From Clostridia bacterium (GTDB lineage Bacteria; Bacillota; Clostridia; Oscillospirales; RGIG5299), in NCBI GenBank assembly GCA_017504945.1, contig JAFVQJ010000002.1, positions 62,001 through 126,000 on the forward strand: a stretch of 64,000 nucleotides of DNA. The letters run 5' to 3'. Made by a program: the position numbers and the translations under genes. How positions within the stretch are numbered: the stretch's first letter is position 1; the number at the start of each line of letters is the position of its first letter. The notes beneath the pieces were generated by a model. The model was given only the letters and a program-made list of their open reading frames with translations, did not search any database and had not been told where the DNA came from. Below are positions 32,904-41,622 of the stretch, in pieces.

Positions 32904-35114
32904 ATGAAAAAAATACTGTCGGTAATATTGGCATCTATTTTGACTTTTACCGTAATGGGAGGTCTTATTATGACACTTTCATCCTGCGCATCGGGCACCA
33001 CTTATTACATCTCCTCCTCCGAGGGTAACGATGAAAATAAGGGTACCTCGGCAAAGAGTCCGTGGAAAAGCTTTGCAAATATCAATGCAATGCGCCTCAA
33101 GCCCGGCGATAAGGTGTTACTCAAGCGCGGCGACGTGTGGAGCGAGAGAATGTATATTCGCGGCACGGGCGCGAAAAACGCCTGGGTAAAGATATCCAAC
33201 TACGGCGATAAGAACGACGAGCTTCCCGTCATCTCGTTAAATAACGACAAGCACGATATAGCTATCGTCGTTACCGACTACAATAAGGATAAAAAGGGTA
33301 AAGAGCAGGAAACCATCAACTATATCCACATCGACGGACTTGACGTAAGAAACACCTATCTCGGAATTTATTTCCGCTTTATAGTTACCAAGGGAAACAC
33401 CGGCTTTAAGGTAACAAACTGCAACTTCAAAAATATTTACAGCGAGGAAGCCTTCGCCAACGAGCTTGATAACGTTGACAATTATCTTGAATGGTCGAAA
33501 GCCCCCAAGGGCAATCTCGAAACCGTTACCTCCTACGGCGTCCATAAGGAAACGGGCGGCGGTGTCGGCGAATACATCTGGCCCGACGCGATAAGAGTAG
33601 GCGGCATTGCAAGATACGAGGACGTTATCGCAAGAGAATTCGATATAAACAACTGCGTTTTTGAGGATTCCTCGGGCGGCTTCCACGTTTCACTCAACAC
33701 TCCGGCAGGTCATGACGTTTACAGCGTTGAGAAGGTAAGAATGTACGACTGCGTTATGACCGGCACCTACGCGGGCCTTTACCGCTTCGAGCTGGTTGAG
33801 GGCGGCTGGGACGGCACCGACGACAGCGAATGGGGCTACGTTCGCAACGTCCGCCATCTTGACGGCTGCGATTACAGAGCGGGCGTAACAGGTCCTACCG
33901 CGTCTTATATGGCGGTTTGCAATAACATTTTGGTTGAAAAGAGTGAAATGTCATACGTTTACAACCACGGCGGCGCCGACGGTTGCGGATTTGACTACGA
34001 GACCTACGTTTCAAATATCACCCAGCGAAATATGGTATATCACAACAACGATGCTGCGGCGCTTCTTATCTTGAACTCCGATGCATATAAGAAGGATTAC
34101 CAAAACGTCAGCCTTCTTGATACCCTTTCTTACAATAACATTAAAAATCCCTATTCTTACATAATAGAAGCCGATATTATGCTCGGCACCAACTCCGACA
34201 CGATGATATTCAAAAATATCTTCAGCTACCGTCACCAATACCGTGTGGGCGTAGGTGTAACCAACCAATATAAGCCCAACTTTATAAGCCCCTTCGGAAG
34301 AAAGGCTGTGCAGGAGAACAACACGGCGGGCTTTGTGGACGATTACAGAAACCGCTTTGCATTCAACGGAAGCTCATACGAGAGCTGGAACTTTGCATCA
34401 AGCGGCATAAAGGACTTAAAGGTTGAAAACGGCAAGCTTACCTTCACTCTCACCGAGGATAAGGGCTATATCGTTTCAAATCTTCCGTTAAACCTCTTTG
34501 CCTATTCGAAATGTGCGGTCAATTTGAACGGCACTACCGCCTCGAAGGTCGCTTTTGGATATCAGGGAATTACGGCAGGCGGCTTTACTCTCGGAAATTG
34601 GGCTGACGTAAAAGACGTAACTTACCTCGATATCGCCGACGGCAACGACAGCAGTGCCAAAGCCGCAATGCTCTATTTCGAGGGCAAGGCGGGAGATAAG
34701 GTGGTAATCGACTCTATCGAATACACCACCGACTTCAACTTCGACGGCAGACTTATAAATGACGGCAAGGTAATTCGAATGACCGTTTCGGGTAAAGCCT
34801 TCCCGATCTTTGAAAAGGACGTTACCAAGGAGAACTTTGAAATAAGCGGACTCCCCGCAGGAGTAACGGTTGAGAAGATAGAGCAGTATAATGCAAACAC
34901 CGTTTACGTCTATCTCTCCGATGCGATATCGCAGGGCACCGAGATCTCCGTTTCGGCAAACGCGCAAAGCTTTATTCCTTATTTCGAGAATATGCTAAGC
35001 GGCGTTGACTTCGGACATCGCACTCCCGAAGCAGAGGCAGAGCTGTTCGGATACTCCGCGGCGCAGGATTATATCACGGTAGGAAATGCAACAGGCAGCT
35101 TTACCGTAAAATAA
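32904..35114 (+). CDS. beta-helix surface lipoprotein, paralog 1
   Basis: Exported lipoprotein of 736 residues with lipobox LSSC (Cys28). Directly after the lipid anchor comes TTYYISSSEGNDENKGTS, the DUF1565-type start of right-handed beta-helix proteins, followed by repeated asparagine-rich turns (VTNCNFKN, NNCVFED) through about residue 480. A beta-sandwich-like module (540-620) and a conserved C-terminal module (FDGRLINDGKVIRMTVSGKAF to TGSFTVK) follow. Polysaccharide lyase or glycosidase activity is possible but no catalytic site is recognisable. It is a clear paralog of the next gene; each has its own promoter. Confidence 0.7.
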   Translation: MKKILSVILASILTFTVMGGLIMTLSSCASGTTYYISSSEGNDENKGTSAKSPWKSFANINAMRLKPGDKVLLKRGDVWSERMYIRGTGAKNAWVKISNYGDKNDELPVISLNNDKHDIAIVVTDYNKDKKGKEQETINYIHIDGLDVRNTYLGIYFRFIVTKGNTGFKVTNCNFKNIYSEEAFANELDNVDNYLEWSKAPKGNLETVTSYGVHKETGGGVGEYIWPDAIRVGGIARYEDVIAREFDINNCVFEDSSGGFHVSLNTPAGHDVYSVEKVRMYDCVMTGTYAGLYRFELVEGGWDGTDDSEWGYVRNVRHLDGCDYRAGVTGPTASYMAVCNNILVEKSEMSYVYNHGGADGCGFDYETYVSNITQRNMVYHNNDAAALLILNSDAYKKDYQNVSLLDTLSYNNIKNPYSYIIEADIMLGTNSDTMIFKNIFSYRHQYRVGVGVTNQYKPNFISPFGRKAVQENNTAGFVDDYRNRFAFNGSSYESWNFASSGIKDLKVENGKLTFTLTEDKGYIVSNLPLNLFAYSKCAVNLNGTTASKVAFGYQGITAGGFTLGNWADVKDVTYLDIADGNDSSAKAAMLYFEGKAGDKVVIDSIEYTTDFNFDGRLINDGKVIRMTVSGKAFPIFEKDVTKENFEISGLPAGVTVEKIEQYNANTVYVYLSDAISQGTEISVSANAQSFIPYFENMLSGVDFGHRTPEAEAELFGYSAAQDYITVGNATGSFTVK

Positions 35115-35135
35115 AGTTTTTGTAATAATGATGAT

Positions 35136-35163
35136 AAAGCCCGTATCCTTCGATACGGGCTTT
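35136..35163 (+). terminator. terminator of beta-helix paralog 1
   Basis: AAAGCCCGTATC and GATACGGGCTTT arms with a CTTC loop. Confidence 0.9.
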
Positions 35164-35165
35164 AG

Positions 35166-35204
35166 TTTTGCAGAATCTGCAATAATATTTGCAGAATTTG
35201 CAAT
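35166..35204 (+). repeat. two tandem TTTGCAGAATYTGCAAT copies
   Basis: Direct repeat TTTTGCAGAATCTGCAAT and ATTTGCAGAATTTGCAAT, each itself a near palindrome, lying just before the promoter of paralog 2. This could be a regulator site. Confidence 0.55.
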
Positions 35205-35232
35205 TTACTTGAGTTTTTAAACAGTGTATAAT
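35204..35232 (+). promoter_or_regulatory. promoter of beta-helix paralog 2
   Basis: TTTACT (35204-35209), 17-bp spacer, TATAAT (35227-35232). Confidence 0.7.
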
Positions 35233-35264
35233 TGTTATATAATTCCAAATAAGGAAGGTCTGTA

Positions 35265-37460
35265 ATGAAATTGAAAAGATCTTTCACCCTATTGGTTACC
35301 GCCGTTATGCTTCTTGGCTTAATGGGAATTTTTTCTTCCTGCGCATCGGGCACCACCTATTACATTTCCTCCTCCGAGGGAAACGACGACAATAACGGCA
35401 CCTCGGCAAAGTCTCCGTGGAAGAGCTTCGCTCATGTAAACGAAATGTTTTTAAAACCGGGCGATAAGGTGCTCTTAAAGCGCGGTGACGTGTGGAACGA
35501 GAGAATGGAGGTTCGCGGCGAGGGCGAGAAAAACGCCTGGGTAAAGATATCCAACTACGGCGATAAAAACGACGAACTTCCCGTCATCTCCTTAAACAAC
35601 GACAAAAACGATATATGTATGCTGATTACCGATTTAAACAGCAGCGAGGAGCTTAACTACAGAAATAATCTCAAATACATTCACCTTGACGGCATTGATT
35701 TCAGAAACACCTACGTTGCTGTTTACTACCGCATAATAGCAACAAAGGATAATATCGGTTTCAAGGTAACCAACTGCAATTTCAAGAATATACGTGACGA
35801 GAGCGTTTTCGAAAACGAGCTTAAGGACGTAAGCGGATTTACCGCTTGGTCAAACGCAGCAAAGGGTAATCTCGCAACAGTTACAGACTGGGGCACCTAC
35901 AAGGAAACGGGCGGCGGTAAGGGCGAATACTGTTGGCCCGAATCGATAATTATCAGCGGTAAGGCAAGGTATGACGAAACAGTCCTTTCCGAAGTAGAGG
36001 TAAGCAACTGTGTTTTTGAGGACGCAACGGGCGGTCTCTCCATCAGATTAAAATGCCCGCAGTATCAGGAATATCAGGCTGTTTCAAAGGTGAGAATGTT
36101 TGATTGCGTTATGAAAGGTACCTACAACGGACTTTATGCCTTTTCAACCGTTGACGGCGGCTGGGACGGCACCGATAACAGCGAGTGGGGATATATAAGG
36201 AACGTACGTCATATCGGCGGCTCCGATCTTTATGCAGGGGTAACCGGCCCCACGGGCGGTTATATGGCGGCTTGCCACAATTTTTTGGTTGAAAACAGTG
36301 AGATGTCATACGTTTACAACAACGGTGCAAAGGACGGCTGCGGCTTCGACTATGAAACCTACTCGGTAAATATTCTTCAGCGCAATATGCTTTTCCATAA
36401 TAACGATGCGGCGGGACTGCTTATGCTAAGACCCGGCGCGGGTTATAAAAAATACGATAACGTTCATCTCAATCACGCTCTTTTCTATAACAATATAAAA
36501 AATCCGTTAAACGAAGTGATTGATGCCGATCTTATGACGGGCGCACAGGATAATACGATAAGCTACAATAATATTTTCAGTTACAGACCGTCGGCTCACC
36601 CCAAAAATCCGAATTTCAAGCCGCATTTCATCTACTACGCCCCGCAGGCAGAACAGAAAAACAACGTTTCGGGCTTTTTGGAGGATTACAGACAGCGGTT
36701 TGCCTTCAACGGAAGCTCCTATGAGAGCTGGAACACTGCATCAAGCGGCGTAAAGGATTTAAAGGTAGAAAACGGAAAGCTCACCTTCACTCTTACTGAG
36801 GACACGGGCTATATTGTTTCAAACCTTCCGATAAACCTTTTTGCTTACACCGACTGCATATTAAATCTTGAAGGCACTACGGCAAAAAGGGTAAAATTCG
36901 GGTATAAGGAGCCTGAAAGCGGAAGCTTCTTCACGGGTGACGCTGCGGAAATAAAAGGAAACATTGCCTATCTTTCTATTCCTGACAGAGGAAACAGCTA
37001 CGGCGCGGCGACTATGCTCTATTTCGAGGGCAAGGCAGGCGACAAGGTGGTAATCGACTCTATCGAATACACTACCGAATTTAACTTTGACGGCAGACTT
37101 ATTGAAGACGGACGTGTTTTGCGAATGACCGTTTCGGGCAAAAGCTTCCCGATGTTTGAAAGCGATATTACCAAAGAGGGCTTTGAGATAAGCGGACTTC
37201 CCGCAGGTGTAACCGTTGAGCAGATAGAGCAGTATAACGCAAACACCGTTTACGTCTATCTCTCTGATGCGATATCGCAGGGCACCGAGATATCCGTTTC
37301 GGTCGATGCCGATAACTTCATTCCTTACTTTACCGAAATGCAAAACAACCTTGATTTCGGTCACCGCACTCCCGAAGCAGAGGCAACCTTGTTTGGCTAT
37401 TTTGAGATTCAGACCTATATTAAAAACGGTGCTGTAACGGGTGGATTTACCGTTAAATAA
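35265..37460 (+). CDS. beta-helix surface lipoprotein, paralog 2
   Basis: Exported protein of 731 residues, collinear with paralog 1 over its whole length. Signal peptide ends in FSSC (Cys26), a slightly unusual lipobox, followed by the same TTYYISSSEGND block, beta-helix turns (VTNCNFKNI, SNCVFEDATGG), and an almost identical C-terminal module ending AVTGGFTVK. The most conserved parts are the N-terminal 90 residues, the WDGT(D/N)(D/N)SEWGY(V/I)RNVRH block and the last 130 residues; the region around 370-470 diverges. The pair likely arose by tandem duplication, with specificity in the variable part. AAGGAAGG precedes the ATG. Confidence 0.7.
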   Translation: MKLKRSFTLLVTAVMLLGLMGIFSSCASGTTYYISSSEGNDDNNGTSAKSPWKSFAHVNEMFLKPGDKVLLKRGDVWNERMEVRGEGEKNAWVKISNYGDKNDELPVISLNNDKNDICMLITDLNSSEELNYRNNLKYIHLDGIDFRNTYVAVYYRIIATKDNIGFKVTNCNFKNIRDESVFENELKDVSGFTAWSNAAKGNLATVTDWGTYKETGGGKGEYCWPESIIISGKARYDETVLSEVEVSNCVFEDATGGLSIRLKCPQYQEYQAVSKVRMFDCVMKGTYNGLYAFSTVDGGWDGTDNSEWGYIRNVRHIGGSDLYAGVTGPTGGYMAACHNFLVENSEMSYVYNNGAKDGCGFDYETYSVNILQRNMLFHNNDAAGLLMLRPGAGYKKYDNVHLNHALFYNNIKNPLNEVIDADLMTGAQDNTISYNNIFSYRPSAHPKNPNFKPHFIYYAPQAEQKNNVSGFLEDYRQRFAFNGSSYESWNTASSGVKDLKVENGKLTFTLTEDTGYIVSNLPINLFAYTDCILNLEGTTAKRVKFGYKEPESGSFFTGDAAEIKGNIAYLSIPDRGNSYGAATMLYFEGKAGDKVVIDSIEYTTEFNFDGRLIEDGRVLRMTVSGKSFPMFESDITKEGFEISGLPAGVTVEQIEQYNANTVYVYLSDAISQGTEISVSVDADNFIPYFTEMQNNLDFGHRTPEAEATLFGYFEIQTYIKNGAVTGGFTVK

Positions 37461-37565
37461 ATAGTATCCAAACCTCATTTTGACTCTAAACACAAAAATA
37501 GAAACATAAGAGACTGTTGTTTATAAAATACGAAAAACTTCAAAATGATTGAGTTGGACATTTTG

Positions 37566-37594
37566 TTGGATTAAGTACAGAATATTTGTATTAT
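37566..37594 (+). promoter_or_regulatory. promoter of the LamG-like gene
   Basis: TTGGAT (37566-37571), 17-bp spacer, TATTAT (37589-37594). Confidence 0.6.
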
Positions 37595-37647
37595 AGATAA
37601 CAATAGAATCTTAAAAAATATTATTAACTCGAAAGGAAATTAAAAAA

Positions 37648-38460
37648 ATGAAAAAGATCCTAGCAATTGCACTTACCCTTACTCTTCTTTTCGCACTTGC
37701 AGTATCTTCAAGTGCAGCTCTTCCCTCGGGCTGGGCCTTTAACGGTACCGAGGACATGTTCAAGATCAATGCTGACGGTTCTGTTTCACCCTACTACGGC
37801 GATCCCACCGCAGGCGCAAACCTCGGCGCAGGCTATGACGTTTCGGCATTCAACAACAACTTCACCGCAACCGTTGAGGTATTCCTTCCCGAATTGACCA
37901 AGGTTGGCGACAAGCGCGTAACCGGCTCTCCCGTTGTTACCGTTAAGGCAGAGGATCCCGCAAGTAACGCTTGGATCAAGGGCTTTGCATTAAAGATCGT
38001 TAACTATGAGGGCCATGCCGCAGGAACCGATACAAACTTCGCAAACTGGGGCGGCACCTTCAACGTTATTGAAGCATGGAACCCCGCTTCTGCTTCTGCA
38101 GGAGCTCCTTTAGCAGTTGCATCTTATGCAGACTTGGGCATCAAGGCAGGTCAGTGGAACACCGTTAAGGTTATCGTTGAGGGCAACTTCGTTACCTTCT
38201 ACGTAAACGACGTCCTTGCGGTTGACGGTATTGAGTCCGCAACCAATGGCAACTATCTCGTTCTCGGCACTAACGGCGACGGCGGTAACCCCGCATTCAG
38301 AAACCTTGTTATCAAATCCAACAACGGCGCAGTTGCAGATTATACTGCATTTACCGCTACCGCTGCAGGCCCCGCAGACATCGAGGTTGTCGCTATCGTA
38401 GGCGCAATGCTCATTGCTCTTATGGCAGCAGCATTCGTTGTAAAAGCTCGCAAAGCATAA
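37648..38460 (+). CDS. cell-surface LamG/concanavalin-like protein with C-terminal anchor
   Basis: Exported protein of 270 residues: signal peptide to about residue 24 (SSSAALPS), a concanavalin-A-like (LamG / DUF1080-like) sandwich domain with GQWNTVKVIVEGNFVTFYVNDVL near residue 171, and a C-terminal helix followed by KARKA that would anchor it in the membrane. It probably binds glycan. AAAGGAAATT precedes the ATG. It uses very favoured codons, suggesting strong expression. It follows the two beta-helix genes with its own promoter. Confidence 0.65.
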   Translation: MKKILAIALTLTLLFALAVSSSAALPSGWAFNGTEDMFKINADGSVSPYYGDPTAGANLGAGYDVSAFNNNFTATVEVFLPELTKVGDKRVTGSPVVTVKAEDPASNAWIKGFALKIVNYEGHAAGTDTNFANWGGTFNVIEAWNPASASAGAPLAVASYADLGIKAGQWNTVKVIVEGNFVTFYVNDVLAVDGIESATNGNYLVLGTNGDGGNPAFRNLVIKSNNGAVADYTAFTATAAGPADIEVVAIVGAMLIALMAAAFVVKARKA

Positions 38461-38532
38461 TTTCGCTCTAAACAATCCAACTTATACATATTTATTGGCG
38501 CTAAATTCTTTTTCAACATTGTTCTTAGAGAA

Positions 38533-38569
38533 ATGAAAAAACCTTGCTTATTTATTGAGCAAGGGTTTT
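38533..38569 (+). terminator. terminator of the LamG-like gene
   Basis: AAAACCTTGCT and AGCAAGGGTTTT arms (one bulge) and a following T-run. Confidence 0.7.
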
Positions 38570-38608
38570 TCATACTATGCCGTAACAGGCAGCTTTACCG
38601 TAAAATAA
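38570..38608 (+). pseudogene. 3' scar of a third beta-helix paralog
   Basis: The frame ending at TAA 38606-38608 encodes YYAVTGSFTVK and shares 25 consecutive bases with the last codons of paralog 1 (TGSFTVK stop). It has no start or upstream homology; a terminator-like hairpin follows. This is a remnant of a deleted copy. Confidence 0.7.
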
Positions 38609-38610
38609 CA

Positions 38611-38645
38611 AAAAAGAGGCTTTGCATTAACTGCAGAGCCTTTTA
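38611..38645 (+). terminator. terminator following the paralog scar
   Basis: AAAGAGGCTTTGCA and TGCAGAGCCTTTT arms with small mismatches and a T-rich end. It has no intact gene to terminate. Confidence 0.65.
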
Positions 38646-38669
38646 TTTTTAAAATAGGGCAACTTTTCA

Positions 38670-38698
38670 TTGAAAACGTCGAAGCAATATGATATAAT
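38670..38698 (+). promoter_or_regulatory. promoter of the Dabb gene
   Basis: TTGAAA (38670-38675), 17-bp spacer, TATAAT (38693-38698). Confidence 0.75.
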
Positions 38699-38730
38699 AA
38701 AAGAAATAAAACCAAAAGAGGTAGATATAA

Positions 38731-39015
38731 ATGTTTATTCACGTCGTAATGTACAGAGTTAAGGACCCCGAGGTAAACGTTCCCAAAATGAAGGAGCTTC
38801 TTTGCTCTCTTCCCGCAAAAATAGATCTTATAAAAAAGCTTCGCTTCGGTAAGGACGAGATTGGCTCCGCCCGCTCGGTAGATGCCTGCCTTTACACCGA
38901 GTTTGAGTCAAAAGAGGATATGCTCGCATACAGAGATCATCCCGAGCATGTTAAGGTTGCCGATTTTATTGCAACAATTAAGCTCGAGTCCTATTCCGCA
39001 GACTTTGCAGAGTAA
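38731..39015 (+). CDS. Dabb (stress-responsive A/B barrel) protein
   Basis: Small protein of 94 residues of the Dabb family, recognised by FIHVVMYRVKD at the start, DACLYTEFESKEDMLAYRDHPEH in the middle and a C-terminal strand. Members form dimeric alpha/beta barrels; many have no known substrate. AGAGGTAG precedes the ATG. It is 25 bases upstream of the RACo-like gene and probably co-transcribed with it. Confidence 0.85.
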   Translation: MFIHVVMYRVKDPEVNVPKMKELLCSLPAKIDLIKKLRFGKDEIGSARSVDACLYTEFESKEDMLAYRDHPEHVKVADFIATIKLESYSADFAE

Positions 39016-39040
39016 AAATTCTCGGGCGGCACGGTAGAAA

Positions 39041-40555
39041 ATGGCTGTTTTAAAGATAATTTTTTCAAATAAAACCGAATATACCGTAAAGTTCACACCG
39101 CCGGCAAGCTTTAAGGAGCTTGTCGGCGGCGATATGTTTTCAAGCCTTAAAATGCCCTGCGGCGGCAGAGGCACTTGCGGAAAGTGCAGGGTGCTTTTTA
39201 AGGGCTCGGCGCTTTTGCCCGATAAGTCGGAAGAAAGGCTTTTGGGAAAGGATCTGGAGAAGGGCGTGCGGCTTGCCTGCTGCCTCGTGCTTACGGGTGA
39301 TGCTTCGGTTACTCTGTTTGAAGAAAAAAAGAGCGACGTGCTTCTTGAAGGTGATGAGAGCGGCACAGGGTTGCCGCTCTCGCCTATGGCAAAGGGACTC
39401 GGCGCGGCAGTCGATATAGGAACAACCACCGTCGCAACGAGGCTTTACTGCCTTGAAAGCGGCGAGCTTCTTGCCTCTTGCGGAATTGAAAATCCGCAGG
39501 GCGCTTTCGGAGCCGACGTCGTTTCGAGAATTGAAAAAGCCCTTTCGGGCTCGCTTGAAGCTCTTCACAAGGCGGTCATCGACGCGATATACGAAACGGT
39601 AAGCCTATCTCTTACAAGAGCAAACAGAGATATTTCCGAGCTTTCGGTAATAGCCGCATCGGGAAATACCGCGATGAGCTATCTCGCGGCAAATAAAAGC
39701 CCCGAGTCTATCTCGCACGCCCCCTTTGAGTCGGAGGACCTCTTCGGAGGATATTACTGCTCCGAATATTTTAAGGAAAGATTCAAAGATGTCAAGCTTT
39801 ATCTTTTGCCCTGCATTTCCGCTTATATCGGCGGCGATATCACGGCGGCAATGCTTGCAACCGATATCGACACGGCAAGGGCGCCGTCGCTGCTTATTGA
39901 TATAGGCACCAACGGCGAAACGGTGCTTTTTAACGGAAGTGAATACTTCGGCGCATCGGCTGCGGCAGGTCCTGCCTTTGAGGGCGCAGGACTTTCCTGC
40001 GGAGTGGGCGCGGTAGCGGGTGCAATATCGTCGGTAACGGCGGTAAACGGCAAGCTTTTTGCAAAAACTCTCGGAAACGAGAGGGCGGTGGGCATTTGCG
40101 GCTCGGGTGTTATCGACCTCGTGGCGTCGCTTATCGAGATAGGCGAGCTTGACGAAACGGGATATATTGAAAACGACGCCGTGATAGACGGCGTTACCTT
40201 CACAAAGGAGGATATCCGCGCCGTTCAGCTTGCAAAGGGTGCGATATATGGCTGTATTTCGGCGCTTTTGGCGTCGGCAGGCACGGAGGTGTCGGAGCTT
40301 TCGCAGGTGTTTATTGCGGGAGGCTTCGGAAACAAGATAAATATTAAAAACGCCGAGATCATAAAAATGCTTCCGAAGGGTATGGCACCGATCGCCTCCT
40401 CTTACGGAAACGCGGCGCTTAGCGGTACCTCGCGCTTTTTGCTTTATAAGGAATACCGCGAAAAAGCCGTCTGTCTTGCAAAGCAGGTCAAAACGGTGGA
40501 GCTTGCCACAAGCCCCGTCTTTATGGAAGAATATATAAACGGAATGATGTTTTAA
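39041..40555 (+). CDS. RACo-like ferredoxin/ASKHA ATPase
   Basis: Protein of 504 residues. The N-terminal [2Fe-2S] domain has CGGRGTCGKC near residue 40 and a further ACC; the rest is an ASKHA ATPase (DUF4445) with AAVDIGTTTVATRL near 128, LLIDIGTNGETVLF near 285, GICGSGVIDL and FIAGGFGNKI. Characterised relatives (RACo, RamA) reductively reactivate corrinoid proteins or methyltransferases. No corrinoid protein or methyltransferase is encoded next to it, so the client is unknown. The ribosome binding site is weak. Confidence 0.85.
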   Translation: MAVLKIIFSNKTEYTVKFTPPASFKELVGGDMFSSLKMPCGGRGTCGKCRVLFKGSALLPDKSEERLLGKDLEKGVRLACCLVLTGDASVTLFEEKKSDVLLEGDESGTGLPLSPMAKGLGAAVDIGTTTVATRLYCLESGELLASCGIENPQGAFGADVVSRIEKALSGSLEALHKAVIDAIYETVSLSLTRANRDISELSVIAASGNTAMSYLAANKSPESISHAPFESEDLFGGYYCSEYFKERFKDVKLYLLPCISAYIGGDITAAMLATDIDTARAPSLLIDIGTNGETVLFNGSEYFGASAAAGPAFEGAGLSCGVGAVAGAISSVTAVNGKLFAKTLGNERAVGICGSGVIDLVASLIEIGELDETGYIENDAVIDGVTFTKEDIRAVQLAKGAIYGCISALLASAGTEVSELSQVFIAGGFGNKINIKNAEIIKMLPKGMAPIASSYGNAALSGTSRFLLYKEYREKAVCLAKQVKTVELATSPVFMEEYINGMMF

Positions 40556-40559
40556 ACAA

Positions 40560-40589
40560 AAATCTCGCAGACGTTAGTCTGCGAGATTT
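40560..40589. terminator. bidirectional terminator between RACo-like gene and aroF
   Basis: AAATCTCGCAGAC and GTCTGCGAGATTT arms with a GTTA loop between convergent genes. Confidence 0.9.
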
Positions 40590-40593
40590 ATTT

Positions 40594-41622
40594 TTACAGC
40601 ATATCGGCTACGTCAAGGATAAGACGCTCGGTCTTTTCCCAACCGAGACAGGGGTCGGTTATCGACTTTCCGTAGCAGTGCTCCGTTACCTTCTGGGAGC
40701 CGTCCTCAATATAGCTTTCTATCATAAAGCCCTTAACGAGCCTTTTAACGTCGGGATTCCAGCTTCGCGACGCAAGCACCTCTTTTATGATCCTCGGCTG
40801 CTCAAAGGGATTTTTGCCCGAATTGGAGTGGTTGGTATCTATTATTGCGGCGGGATTTTGCAAATTATACTCCGCGTAGAATTCAAGCAGACGGATAAGG
40901 TCCTCATAGTGATAGTTCGGAAGAGGTCTGCCGTGCTTGTTAACGTGGCCGCGAAGTATCGCGTGAGCAAAGGGATTGCCGTAGGAGTGGGCTTCCCAGC
41001 CGCGATAGATAAAGGTGTGGCTGTGCTGTGCGGTAAAAATGGCGTTCATCATAACGGAATAGTCGCCGCTGGTGGGGTTTTTCATACCCACGGGAACCTC
41101 GATTCCGCTTGCGGTAAGGCGGTGCTGCTGGTCCTCGACCGAGCGGGCTCCAACCGAAACGTAGGCAAGCAGATCGTCGAGATATTTGTAGTTCTCGGGG
41201 TAGAGCATTTCGTCGGCGCAGGAAAAGCCCGTTTCGGAAACGGCCTTCATATGAAGGCTTCGCGTTGCGATGATACCCTTTGCCATATCGGGCTTTTCAT
41301 CGGGATTGGGCTGATGCAAAAGTCCCTTATATCCCTCACCGTTGGTGCGGGGCTTATTGGTGTAGATTCGCGGAACGATAAACACCTTATCGCTTACCTT
41401 TTCGGAAAGCTTTTTGAGCCTTGAAACGTAGTCAAGCACGCTGTCCTCGTGGTCGGCGGAGCAGGGACCGATTATAAAAATGATTCGGTCGTCCTTTCCC
41501 GAAAAAATATTTTTAAGCTCAGTATCTCTCTGCTTTATGGCAGACGCCATCTCGGGAGAAATGGGATACATCTCCTTTATCTCCATGGGGATAGCGAGCT
41601 TTCTTGTGAAATCCATATTCAT
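40594..41622 (-). CDS. aroF: DAHP synthase (type I, AroF/G/H class)
   Basis: First enzyme of the shikimate pathway, joining PEP and erythrose 4-phosphate (342 residues). Typical segments are FIIGPCSADHEDSV near residue 49, PRIYTNKPRTNGEGYKG, GARSVEDQQHR, GMKNPTSGD and DTNHSNSGKNP. It belongs to the long class feedback-inhibited by an aromatic amino acid; which one cannot be told. It is the last gene of the aro operon, overlapping tyrA by four bases. Confidence 0.96.
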   Translation of the reverse strand: MNMDFTRKLAIPMEIKEMYPISPEMASAIKQRDTELKNIFSGKDDRIIFIIGPCSADHEDSVLDYVSRLKKLSEKVSDKVFIVPRIYTNKPRTNGEGYKGLLHQPNPDEKPDMAKGIIATRSLHMKAVSETGFSCADEMLYPENYKYLDDLLAYVSVGARSVEDQQHRLTASGIEVPVGMKNPTSGDYSVMMNAIFTAQHSHTFIYRGWEAHSYGNPFAHAILRGHVNKHGRPLPNYHYEDLIRLLEFYAEYNLQNPAAIIDTNHSNSGKNPFEQPRIIKEVLASRSWNPDVKRLVKGFMIESYIEDGSQKVTEHCYGKSITDPCLGWEKTERLILDVADML

